From Convivina praedatoris (GTDB lineage: Bacteria > Bacillota > Bacilli > Lactobacillales > Lactobacillaceae), in the NCBI RefSeq assembly GCF_933208505.1, contig NZ_CAKOEU010000006.1: a stretch of DNA of 64,000 nt, one strand, 5' to 3'. A program made the translations under genes and the position numbers. Positions 8,434 through 16,215 of this stretch are shown one piece after another (within the stretch, counting starts at the first letter, position 1; each line of letters starts with the position of its first letter). Under the pieces are notes generated by a model. The model was not told the origin of the DNA, made no database searches, and worked only from the letters and a program-made list of their open reading frames with translations.

Positions 8434-9081
8434 ATGGATAATGGCAAATTAGCAGCAGCCAAACAAGCATTGGATTATATGCCAAACCAAGGTGTCATCG
8501 GACTCGGATCAGGATCAACCGCTTCAATATTTATTGAATTGTTAGCTCAAAAAGTTCAAGCAGAACAACTAGATATCATTTGTGTAGCAACCTCAACCCA
8601 ATCACAAAAACTAGGTGCCCAGCTAGGGCTCAACGTGGTTGATATTGATGAAGTGGAGCGGATTGATATTACCGTTGACGGTGCTGATGAAGTTGATCCC
8701 GATTTAAACGGCATTAAGGGGGGCGGAGCCGCATTATTGTTTGAAAAAATTGTGGCCTTAAACTCTGATCGGAATATTTGGGTCGTTGATCCCAGCAAAG
8801 AACACGAGCGCTTGGGTCAGTTCAAACTACCCATCGAAGTCATTAAGTTTGGTTCTCACCATCTCTATCGCCACTTTGAAAAGTTGGGCCTATCCCCAAG
8901 CTATCGTCAAACCAATGGAGAATACCTACTAACCGATTCCAACAACTACATCATCGATGTTGATGTTAGCGGAATTGACGATTTAACAGCGCTAGCAACT
9001 CAATTAGACCAATTAACTGGCGTGGTTGAACACGGTCTCTTCTTAAACATTTGCGATGAACTAATCGTAGGCGGTCAATAA
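8434..9081 (+). CDS. rpiA: Ribose-5-phosphate isomerase A
   Basis: The 215-residue enzyme interconverts ribose-5-phosphate and ribulose-5-phosphate. The start at 8434 is chosen because GGGGGA lies eight bases upstream; an in-frame ATG at 8416 overlaps that site. Motifs: GLGSGSTA phosphate loop (residues about 24-31), DITVDGADEVD with the conserved aspartates, KGGGAALLFEKIVA, and the WVVDPSK lysine loop. In this heterofermenter it channels ribose into the phosphoketolase pathway. It faces rbsK head to head across about 180 bases. Confidence 0.95.
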   Translation: MDNGKLAAAKQALDYMPNQGVIGLGSGSTASIFIELLAQKVQAEQLDIICVATSTQSQKLGAQLGLNVVDIDEVERIDITVDGADEVDPDLNGIKGGGAALLFEKIVALNSDRNIWVVDPSKEHERLGQFKLPIEVIKFGSHHLYRHFEKLGLSPSYRQTNGEYLLTDSNNYIIDVDVSGIDDLTALATQLDQLTGVVEHGLFLNICDELIVGGQ

Positions 9082-9132
9082 ACCACCTAACCTTTTAGGC
9101 CTATATTTTAAAAAATAAGATTGGATTATCTC

Positions 9133-9627
9133 ATGATTTCAATGACAACAGCATTTAAAAACTATTGGAAAAATTACTTTAATTTCAGTGGAGATGCCAC
9201 TCGTGCTGAGTATTGGTGGATGGTGATTTGGAGTTTCCTCTTTACCATCTTTTGGTCAGCAGCTGGAACCGCAGTGGCCTATCATCATACTAGCGCCGCT
9301 AAAAAATTGATTAGCGCCACCGACTACACCCGACTCAACTTACCTCCAGCCGTCATGGCTTGGATGGGCATCACCGTCTTTGTTGGTTTACTACTAGTCA
9401 TCCCTTCCCTAAGCTTGGAAGTTCGACGCTTACACAACACTGGCCTGGCGTCATTTTGGGTCTGGCTATTAGTCTTAGCTGACTTATCAACTAAAATTGC
9501 GACCGAATTTGTCAATAGCATGCCTTTAACCATCGCGACGGCCGTTTTATCACTAATTATTTTCATCTTGATTTTGATACCATCTAATTTCTTTGAATAT
9601 GCCCACATCATTGGCCGTGATCGATAA
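9133..9627 (+). CDS. DUF805 family membrane protein
   Basis: About 164 residues with four hydrophobic segments. The opening AFKNYWKNYFNFSGDATRAEYWW and the internal EVRRLHNTGLASFW are the DUF805 hallmarks. The function of the family is unknown. The start is placed at 9133 (ATG); a TTG at 9121 and an ATG at 9142 are alternatives, and the ribosome site (TTGGA) is weak. It follows rpiA by about 50 bases without an intervening terminator and may be co-transcribed. Confidence 0.75.
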   Translation: MISMTTAFKNYWKNYFNFSGDATRAEYWWMVIWSFLFTIFWSAAGTAVAYHHTSAAKKLISATDYTRLNLPPAVMAWMGITVFVGLLLVIPSLSLEVRRLHNTGLASFWVWLLVLADLSTKIATEFVNSMPLTIATAVLSLIIFILILIPSNFFEYAHIIGRDR

Positions 9628-9635
9628 TAAAAACC

Positions 9636-9695
9636 AAAAATGCTATGAACCCCGAGATTTAATTCCAACAAACTTCGGCGTTCATAGCATTTTTA
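9636..9695 (+). terminator. Long hairpin terminator, possibly bidirectional
   Basis: Stem AAAAATGCTATGAAC / GTTCATAGCATTTTT, with an inner CCGAG / CTTCGG helix in the roughly 30-base loop. It lies between convergent DUF805 and the small gene at 9701-9856, so it can serve both. Confidence 0.75.
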
Positions 9696-9700
9696 GTGAC

Positions 9701-9856
9701 TTAATTTTTTGAAAATAGACAGTAGACCGATTCCACTAACATTCCAATGGACATCAGGTACATGGCATTCATTCCCTGATTATTCATCAACAAATATAAG
9801 GTATACACCCACAGCAAGGCCAAAATGGCATGTAAAATTTTATTAAATTTCATCAT
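9701..9856 (-). CDS. Small membrane protein (51 aa), unrecognised
   Basis: A 52-codon frame starts ATGATG at 9856, six bases after a near-perfect ribosome site (GAGGAGG). The product opens MMKFNKILHAILALLWVYTL and is hydrophobic throughout, with two probable membrane segments separated by NNQGMNAMY. The strong ribosome site and tight fit to the neighbouring terminator make it likely real. I do not recognise a family. It is divergent from the multicopper oxidase gene, about 86 bases away. Confidence 0.6.
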   Translation of the reverse strand: MMKFNKILHAILALLWVYTLYLLMNNQGMNAMYLMSIGMLVESVYCLFSKN

Positions 9857-9942
9857 TTCCTCCTCTCACTAAGATAAATGATAGCACAAGCATTTATTCA
9901 ACCCAAACTGTTGTATACTACAGGCGTAGAAGGAGGAGAATT

Positions 9943-11493
9943 ATGTCAACAAAATCTACACCAATTTATGATAAGTACTTTTTCAATGAGAGTGCCTACG
10001 ACTATCACGATGGCGGCTATGTACCCCTGGAAGTTTACGATTCACCGGCAGTGCCCCTGAATATTCCAGCACTACTCAAGCCAGATAGAGAGACCGATAC
10101 TGACGTCTGGATGACAGTCCACGCTCAACCGGGAGAAACCCAAATTTTGCCGGGTGAAAAGACCAAAACCTGGGGGTATAACCAGAGTTTATTGGGGCAA
10201 ACTATTGTCTTTCGTAGCGGGAAAACCTACCACGTTACGCTAAAGAACAGTCTACCTGAATTGACTACCTTCCATTGGCATGGCTTGGATGTCCCCGGTC
10301 CCTTTATTGATGGTGGCTGTCATGCCCCAATTTATCCTGGTCAACCCAAAGAAATCACTTTTAAAGTTGATCAACCAGCTGCAACAACCTGGTTGCACGC
10401 CCATCCTTGTCCTTTAACCGGCTGGGATGTTTGGCATGGTTTGGCTGCCATGGTTTATGTCAAAGATGCCCATGAGGACAGTCTACCATTACCTCGTAAT
10501 TATGGTGTCGATGACATTCCCGTTGTTTTACAGGATCGTCGTTTCCACGAGGATAACCAGTGGAATTATGACGCTGATTATGATCCTGATGGTACCGCTG
10601 GACCAACGGCCTTGATTAATGGAACGGTTAATCCGGTGTTTGACGTGACTACCCAAAAATTACGTTTACGGTTCTTAGATGGTGCTAACCGGCGTGAATG
10701 GCGCTTGCACCTCTCAGATGATTTGATTATGACCCAAATTGCTTCGGACGGTGGTTTATTGCCCGAACCAGTTAAATTAACCAAATTAATGATTACTTGT
10801 GCTGAACGAGCTGAAGTTATTTTGGACTTTAAAGATTATAAAGCCGGTGACCAAGTTGTCCTCTATTCGGATGACACACCGATTTTAACCTTTAATATTA
10901 AGGACTTTGCTCCTGACAATACCGTTTTGCCGGATCAATTAGCTGAAATCACTTATCCTGATGTTGATCCAAATGCCAATATTCACCAAGTAGTTCTGGC
11001 TGGAACCGATGAAGAAATCACCATTAACGGTCGTAAATTTGGCATGATGCGGATTGATGACCGCCAGCAATTAGGCGTCACTGAGTACTGGGATATTACC
11101 AATACCAATGATTGCTGCGGTGGTATGTTGCACCCTTACCACATGCACGGTGGCTCTTTCCAAATTGTTTCTCGTAATGGTCAAGCACCTTATCCCAACG
11201 AAATGGGTTATAAGGATACGGTCAGTGTCAATCCTGGTGAAACTGTCCGGATTAAAATGCGCTTTAATTATGCTGGAGTCTTCATGTATCACTGCCACAT
11301 CATTGAACACGAAGATGGTGGTATGATGGCTCAAATGCAAGTTTGGACACCAGATGATCCTCATAAGAAGTATGATTTGATGGAGATGGATACCCTCATG
11401 AATGCTTTGGCCGACGAACGAGGCTGCAAAGTTGATGAATTAGTAATTAAGAGCCTAGATTCCTACAAGAAGATGGGCATGGATATGTGTTAA
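9943..11493 (+). CDS. Multicopper oxidase (laccase/CueO-like), cytoplasmic
   Basis: This 516-residue three-cupredoxin enzyme contains all four copper motifs: HWHG (111-114), HAH (152-154), HPYHMHG (397-403) and HCHIIEHEDGGM (450-461), the last with the type-1 cysteine (451) and methionine axial ligand (461). It should oxidise phenolic, amine or metal substrates while reducing oxygen to water. Relatives in lactic acid bacteria are described as laccase-like enzymes that degrade biogenic amines. There is no signal peptide or Tat motif, so it is predicted to act inside the cell. AGGAGGAG is an excellent ribosome site. A terminator follows, so it is monocistronic. The physiological substrate is not evident. 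Confidence 0.92.
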   Translation: MSTKSTPIYDKYFFNESAYDYHDGGYVPLEVYDSPAVPLNIPALLKPDRETDTDVWMTVHAQPGETQILPGEKTKTWGYNQSLLGQTIVFRSGKTYHVTLKNSLPELTTFHWHGLDVPGPFIDGGCHAPIYPGQPKEITFKVDQPAATTWLHAHPCPLTGWDVWHGLAAMVYVKDAHEDSLPLPRNYGVDDIPVVLQDRRFHEDNQWNYDADYDPDGTAGPTALINGTVNPVFDVTTQKLRLRFLDGANRREWRLHLSDDLIMTQIASDGGLLPEPVKLTKLMITCAERAEVILDFKDYKAGDQVVLYSDDTPILTFNIKDFAPDNTVLPDQLAEITYPDVDPNANIHQVVLAGTDEEITINGRKFGMMRIDDRQQLGVTEYWDITNTNDCCGGMLHPYHMHGGSFQIVSRNGQAPYPNEMGYKDTVSVNPGETVRIKMRFNYAGVFMYHCHIIEHEDGGMMAQMQVWTPDDPHKKYDLMEMDTLMNALADERGCKVDELVIKSLDSYKKMGMDMC

Positions 11494-11519
11494 GACATGA
11501 ATTGATTTCTTAATATTAT

Positions 11520-11556
11520 AAAAAGGCACCCCAGCTAAGCTGGTGGTACCTTTTTA
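11520..11556 (+). terminator. Terminator of the multicopper oxidase gene
   Basis: Stem AAAGG..ACCCCAGC / GCTGGTGG..CCTTT with loop TAA and a trailing T-run. It is nearly symmetrical and may also serve the convergent DUF1304 gene. Confidence 0.8.
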
Positions 11557-11559
11557 TGT

Positions 11560-11916
11560 TCAATGTAATAGCAATAATAACGTCACGACCATGGCTAGTC
11601 CGGCTTGTTTAAATACAATGCTTTTATTACCACTTGAAAAGCTACCATACAATGCCACGGCAATAATATAAATCATGATGGGTAATAACATACTAGGTAA
11701 AAGAAACATACTATAAATAATACCAATACCTAACAATCCATTGTAAATCCCTTGATTTTTAAATAACGTCTGGATATTCTTATCTGCCAACTTCTCAGAT
11801 GACATGTCAAAAACGCGGCCAGTCCTTTTTGATTGAGTCGCAAAAGTTTCCAGATACATAATATAAAAAAATTCAATCGCAACTACTATACTCAAAATAT
11901 TTATCAAATAAGTCAT
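11560..11916 (-). CDS. DUF1304 family membrane protein
   Basis: A 118-residue protein with four membrane segments. MTYLINILSIVVAIEFFYIM, YLETFATQSKRTGRVFDMS and FKNQGIYNGLLGIG match the DUF1304 family, which is conserved but uncharacterised. I take the start at 11916 because AAAAAGGAT is correctly spaced; an upstream in-frame ATG at 11925 is possible. The frame is open upstream through a headless type I specificity cassette with no stop between, so the gene is physically fused to that cassette (see findings). Confidence 0.8.
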   Translation of the reverse strand: MTYLINILSIVVAIEFFYIMYLETFATQSKRTGRVFDMSSEKLADKNIQTLFKNQGIYNGLLGIGIIYSMFLLPSMLLPIMIYIIAVALYGSFSSGNKSIVFKQAGLAMVVTLLLLLH

Positions 11917-12000
11917 ATTTAACATCCTTTTTAAATTAAAAAATTTAACACTAATTATACAAGTTCCCGGGTTCAATAATCTACGCAACGTTTTTAATTC

Positions 12001-12018
12001 ACGCTGATTGACTGTGAT
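12001..12018 (-). repeat. hsdS repeat B, inverted copy
   Basis: ATCACAGTCAATCAGCGT on the minus strand. Direct copies lie at 14784-14801, 15387-15404 and 16095-16112, each encoding ITVNQR at the end of a recognition domain. Confidence 0.85.
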
Positions 12019-12511
12019 CAGCTGTTCTAAGCGCAACAATAATTTAGATATTTGTTTTTGTTCAAGAACTCCTGGGAATTCAACCTCAAAATTAGAAAGT
12101 GAATTCCAACTAATACCAAAAATTTTTAAACCAGTACCATTTTTATATCCGAAGTGTTTAAACGAATCCGTATGTAACAAATAGTATAAAAATAAGCCAT
12201 CGGATAATTTGGGTTGTAGTGCAATTGTATGGAGGCCGGCAACCAATTTCTCTGATGGCAATTCAAGTATTATGCTTGGTTCAGCAATACCTTGATAATC
12301 TTCTGATGCATCAGCAACTACCAGATCTCCCATATGTAAATCTGAATAATCACCTGGTTTAATATTAGGTAAGTTTGTTTTACCATTTACAATATCAGCA
12401 ATACCAGTATGAATATCACCATAATGAATGTATCTATATCCTGTAACAGTTTGAGATTCAACATCACGTGAAAGCGAATAAGACTTTAATTTCGTTACAA
12501 TGTCACCTAAC

Positions 12512-12528
12512 TTACGCTTTTGCCAAGC
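12512..12528 (-). repeat. hsdS repeat A, inverted copy
   Basis: GCTTGGCAAAAGCGTAA on the minus strand. Direct copies lie at 14283-14299, 14904-14918 (first 15 bases) and 15615-15631, each encoding AWQKR at the start of a recognition domain. This copy and the one at 14283 would flank an invertible 1.8-kb segment. Confidence 0.85.
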
Positions 12529-12564
12529 TATCAGATTTTCTACGTCCTTTACGCTCTATCTCTG

Positions 12565-12570
12565 TATAAT
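12565..12570 (+). promoter_or_regulatory. -10 element of the hsdM promoter
   Basis: A consensus TATAAT 40 bases before hsdM; the -35 is not clear. It lies inside the segment bounded by the repeat A copies, so an inversion would carry the promoter with hsdM. Confidence 0.55.
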
Positions 12571-12609
12571 TAAATCTAAATGGATTTAAAAAATAGGGGA
12601 TGATTAATC

Positions 12610-14223
12610 ATGGCGTTAAAAGCAACTGAACAAGCAATGATTTGGAAAACATTAAATGATACACGTGGAAAGATTGAACCAGCTGAATATAAAAACTATA
12701 TTTTCGGCATTATGTTCTACAAATTCTTATCTGAAAAAGCACAATCTTGGTTAAAAAGTATACCTGGTAATCAAGAATGGGCTGAAATTTGGGCGCAAAA
12801 CCCTGAAAAAGCTTCCGAATTTATGCAATCCAAAATCGGTTATAGTATCCGGCCTGGAGAGATGTTCTCTGATTGGGAATCAGATATTAACACCAGTAAT
12901 TTTAATATTTCTAATATCTCAGATTCGCTGGCCCACTTTAAGCAAAGTATCAGTCCTGATGCCAAAATTGAGTTTGAGGGTATTTTTGACGACATGGATC
13001 TTACTTCTAGTCGGCTAGGTAACAACGATCAAATGCGAACTGCCACGATGATTGATATGATCAGCCTCATGTCCCAAATCGAACTTAAAGATGATGCCGA
13101 TGTATTGGGTGACTTATATGAATACTTGATTGGTATGTTTGCAGCCAATTCCGGTGCCAAGGCCGGTGAATTTTATACGCCCCACCAAGTTTCCGATATT
13201 ATGGCCCAAATTTTAACCTATGGTCGCGAAGACATGAAAAACTATAGTCTCTATGATCCAGCCATGGGCTCTGGTTCTTTACTATTAACCACTGCTTCTT
13301 ATATGAAAAATGATCATGTCCGTGGTGCCATTAAATATTACGGTCAAGAATTAATCACAACAACCTTTAACCTGGCCCGGATGAACCTGATGATGCACGG
13401 CGTTGAATACAACGATATTAACCTCCGAAACGCTGATACTTTAAATAACGATTGGCCAGATGGAATCGTAGACGGCAGTGACAATCCGCGGATGTTTGAC
13501 GCCGTTATGGCTAACCCTCCCTACTCATTGAAATGGAATAATAAGGATCGGGAAGATGACCCTCGCTTCCGTGATGGTGTTGCTCCAGCTTCAAAAGCCG
13601 ATTATGCCTTTCTTCTCCACTCCCTATACCACCTAAAACAAGACGGTCGGATGGCGATTGTGTTACCCCACGGCGTACTATTCCGTGGGGCAGCCGAGGG
13701 AAAAATCCGCAAAAACTTACTAACAAATCGGAATATCACAGCGATCATTGGTTTACCAGAGAAGATTTTTACTAACACTGGTATTCCGACCATCATTATG
13801 GTGCTAGAAAAGAATCGTGAAAATGATGATGTGCTCTTCATTGATGCCTCAAAAGGCTTTGAAAAGCAGAAAAACAGTAACAAACTACGACCAGAAGATA
13901 TTGAAAAGATTGTCTCAACCTTTAAAAACTATAAAGAAGCTGTAGCCACTGGTACGACCATGGAAGACGTCGATAAGTATGCCCACGTTGCCTCAATGGA
14001 TGAAATTAAGGAAAACGATTTTAATTTAAACATTCCTCGCTATGTTGATACTTTTGAAGAGGAAGCACTAGTTGATGCCGAACAGCTTTTCAAAGATATG
14101 CAGGAATTAAATGCTGAGGAAAAAAAGCTTGAAAATGAGCTGAAAACCATGATGGCTGATCTAAATGGTACCGATGAAGAGAGCCAAAAGTACCTAGAAT
14201 TCCTAAAGGGGGTTCTAAAATGA
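12610..14223 (+). CDS. hsdM: Type I restriction-modification system, methyltransferase subunit
   Basis: This 537-residue N6-adenine methyltransferase modifies the target set by HsdS. It has an N-terminal helical HsdM domain (YKNYIFGIMFYKFLSEKA), the AdoMet motif DPAMGSGSLLL (about residues 217-227), the catalytic NPPYSLKW (about 304-311) and a C-terminal coiled region (EELNAEEKKLENELKTM) that packs against HsdS. AGGGGATG precedes the start. Its TGA overlaps the hsdS ATG by four bases (ATGA), so translation is coupled. It is unusual that a recognition cassette lies on each side of the hsdM-hsdS pair. Confidence 0.96.
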   Translation: MALKATEQAMIWKTLNDTRGKIEPAEYKNYIFGIMFYKFLSEKAQSWLKSIPGNQEWAEIWAQNPEKASEFMQSKIGYSIRPGEMFSDWESDINTSNFNISNISDSLAHFKQSISPDAKIEFEGIFDDMDLTSSRLGNNDQMRTATMIDMISLMSQIELKDDADVLGDLYEYLIGMFAANSGAKAGEFYTPHQVSDIMAQILTYGREDMKNYSLYDPAMGSGSLLLTTASYMKNDHVRGAIKYYGQELITTTFNLARMNLMMHGVEYNDINLRNADTLNNDWPDGIVDGSDNPRMFDAVMANPPYSLKWNNKDREDDPRFRDGVAPASKADYAFLLHSLYHLKQDGRMAIVLPHGVLFRGAAEGKIRKNLLTNRNITAIIGLPEKIFTNTGIPTIIMVLEKNRENDDVLFIDASKGFEKQKNSNKLRPEDIEKIVSTFKNYKEAVATGTTMEDVDKYAHVASMDEIKENDFNLNIPRYVDTFEEEALVDAEQLFKDMQELNAEEKKLENELKTMMADLNGTDEESQKYLEFLKGVLK

Positions 14224-15461
14224 CGAATGTTCGTGATTCAGATAGGTCATATCCCCGAATTCGGTTCAATGGGTATAGCGATGCTTGGCAAAAGCGTAAG
14301 CTAGGGAATCTTGGTAGTACTTTTACTGGACTCTCAGGAAAAACAAAAGACGATTTTGGACACGGTGCTGGTCGATTCATAACTTATATGAATGTATGCT
14401 CCAATCCTATTACCAAAATAGAAGGTACAGAGGCCATTGAAATTGATAATAAACAACATCAGATAAAAAAGGGCGATGTATTTTTTACAACCTCTTCTGA
14501 AACACCTGAAGATGTTGGAATGTCTAGTGTTTGGACATTTAATACTCCTAATATATATTTAAATAGTTTTACGTTTGGATACCGACCTAATGTAAAATTT
14601 GATTTAAATTATTTAGCATTTATGTTGCGAAGCCCCTCTATACGAAAAAATTTTATGTTATTGGCACAGGGAGTCTCACGATTCAATATTTCAAAAACTA
14701 AAGCAATGGATATTGAAGTGCCAGTACCAGAAGTTGAAGAACAGAAAATGATTGGTGAGGTATTAGTAAGCATTAACAACCTCATCACAGTCAATCAGCG
14801 TAAAGTTGAAAAGTATCAAGCTCTGAAAAAAGCACTTTTACAAAGAATGTTCGTGTCAGGTGATAGTGATATACCCCAGATTCGGTTCAATGGGTATAGT
14901 GAAGCTTGGCAAAAGCGTGATCTCAAAGAGATGGGAAAAATATATACAGGGAATACGCCCCCCACAGCTAATGAGAGTAATTGGAGTACAAGTCAATCTG
15001 GACATATATGGGTCACTCCAACTGATATAGATAAATTAACCATTCACCAGTCATTTAAACACTTGACAGATGTTGGATGGTCTAAATCACGTAATGTTCC
15101 AGCTTATTCCGTTCTAATTACTTGTATAGCCTCCATTGGAAAAAATACTATTAATACCGTTCCTGTTGCATTTAATCAACAAATAAATGCCATTATTCCT
15201 GTACAACACGATTCTTTTTTTATACTTGCAGTTATGACAAGAGAAACAAATAGACTGAAGTCAATTGCTGGTCAAACAGCAACTGCAATGATAAATAAAA
15301 GTACTTTTGAAAAATTCAATATTATAGTTCCATCATTAATGGAACAAACCCAAATCGGCACCTTCTTCCAATCCATCAACAACCTCATCACAGTCAATCA
15401 GCGTAAGGTTGAAACTTACAAAGAGCTTAAAAAAGCTCTTTTACAGCAAATGTTCGTATAA
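14220..15461 (+). CDS. hsdS: Type I restriction-modification system, specificity subunit
   Basis: This 413-residue HsdS has the standard two recognition domains (about residues 28-185 and 235-385), each followed by a conserved helix (SINNLITVNQRKVE...KALLQ.MFV). Both domains open with the same sequence, IRFNGYS(D/E)AWQKR, encoded by a nearly perfect direct repeat of about 39 bp (14261-14298 and 14880-14918). HsdS determines the bipartite DNA target of the M2S and R2M2S complexes. The recognition domains are AT-rich relative to hsdM and hsdR, as is normal for exchangeable cassettes. It is likely phase-variable because three shared repeats occur outside the gene. Confidence 0.95.
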   Translation: MTNVRDSDRSYPRIRFNGYSDAWQKRKLGNLGSTFTGLSGKTKDDFGHGAGRFITYMNVCSNPITKIEGTEAIEIDNKQHQIKKGDVFFTTSSETPEDVGMSSVWTFNTPNIYLNSFTFGYRPNVKFDLNYLAFMLRSPSIRKNFMLLAQGVSRFNISKTKAMDIEVPVPEVEEQKMIGEVLVSINNLITVNQRKVEKYQALKKALLQRMFVSGDSDIPQIRFNGYSEAWQKRDLKEMGKIYTGNTPPTANESNWSTSQSGHIWVTPTDIDKLTIHQSFKHLTDVGWSKSRNVPAYSVLITCIASIGKNTINTVPVAFNQQINAIIPVQHDSFFILAVMTRETNRLKSIAGQTATAMINKSTFEKFNIIVPSLMEQTQIGTFFQSINNLITVNQRKVETYKELKKALLQQMFV

Positions 15462-15485
15462 AAAATTCAATATTTCAACTTAATT

Positions 15486-15516
15486 AAGGATATATTCTAA
15501 AAAATATATCCTTTTT
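15486..15516 (+). terminator. Terminator after hsdS
   Basis: Stem AAGGATATATT / AATATATCCTTTTT with a T-rich tail, 25 bases after the hsdS stop. It separates hsdMS from the silent cassette and hsdR. Confidence 0.8.
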
Positions 15517-15552
15517 CTTATTTTTTCTTTTTATTTTTATAGAGATTATCGT

Positions 15553-15599
15553 TTTCTTTATGTTTTTTTCTATAAAATCAAAAGAAAAACATAAAGAAA
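15553..15599. repeat. 15-bp perfect inverted repeat in front of the downstream silent cassette
   Basis: TTTCTTTATGTTTTT (15553-15567) and AAAAACATAAAGAAA (15585-15599) form a perfect AT-rich hairpin with a 17-base spacer, ending five bases before the cassette. It could be a weak terminator or a recombinase or protein site; nothing in the sequence decides. Confidence 0.6.
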
Positions 15600-15603
15600 G
15601 CTA

Positions 15604-16139
15604 AAAATATAACAGCTTGGCAAAAGCGTAAATTGGGTAGTTTTACAGAAACCTATTCTGGAGGAACACCTAGTGCTGATAACTCAAAATATTATGGTGG
15701 TGATATTCCATTTATACGGTCTGCTGAAATCAATTTGGATAAAACAAAGCTTTATTTAACTGAAGCAGGTTTAAATAATTCATCAGCTAAACTAGTTGCA
15801 GTCGGTGATATTCTGTACGCAATGTATGGAGCTACAAGTGGAGAAGTTGGTGTATCACGTATTAACGGAGCAATCAACCAAGCTATTTTAGCCATTAAAC
15901 CAACACAAAATGATGACCCACAGTTTATTATGCAATGGTTGAGAAATCAAAAAGAACATATTGTTAATATTTACTTGCAAGGCGGGCAAGGAAATCTTTC
16001 CGGTACAATAGTTAAAAAATTAGAAATAGAGACCCCTGTTGAAAATTCAGAAGAACTTAGGATTGGAATAATTTCTCAATCCCTCGACAACCTCATCACA
16101 GTCAATCAGCGTAAAAACTTTTATCATCTTCTTTGTTAA
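15604..16139 (+). pseudogene. Silent hsdS cassette, direct orientation (one target-recognition domain, headless)
   Basis: The frame reads AWQKRKLGSFTETYSGGTPSADNSKYYGG... to SLDNLITVNQRK and then diverges into NFYHLLC and a stop. It holds one complete recognition domain bordered by repeat A (15615-15631) and repeat B (16095-16112), but lacks the conserved N-terminal segment and any good ribosome site. A TTG at 15633 is a formal start only. It is best read as a donor for replacing a recognition domain of hsdS by homologous or site-specific recombination between direct repeats. A small half-HsdS product cannot be excluded. Confidence 0.8.
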
Positions 16140-16215
16140 AATAAAAATAATTAAAAATATTGTTTTACATTCAAATCCTAAATAAAAAATAACGCAATCA
16201 ACAAAGGATACTAAA

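Larger units (their letters stand above)
11962..12540 (-). pseudogene. Silent hsdS cassette, inverted relative to hsdMS (one target-recognition domain, no start or stop)
   Basis: The minus strand translates without a start codon as AWQKRKLGDIVTKLKS..., through a typical type I target-recognition domain, to LEQLITVNQRELKTLRRLL. Both ends match hsdS. The first repeat (GCTTGGCAAAAGCGTAA, 12512-12528) and the last (ATCACAGTCAATCAGCGT, 12001-12018) are the same repeats that border the recognition domains in hsdS, but in inverted orientation. The N-terminal conserved part is missing, so the cassette cannot be expressed where it stands. It is a likely reserve specificity that becomes active after inversion of the hsdM segment. 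The frame continues without a stop into the DUF1304 gene. Confidence 0.8.

Noticed and set aside
15633..16139. Independent gene with TTG start in the downstream hsdS cassette
   Set aside because: The TTG is in the middle of the conserved AWQKRKLG segment with no ribosome site; homology begins before it, so it is a headless cassette.
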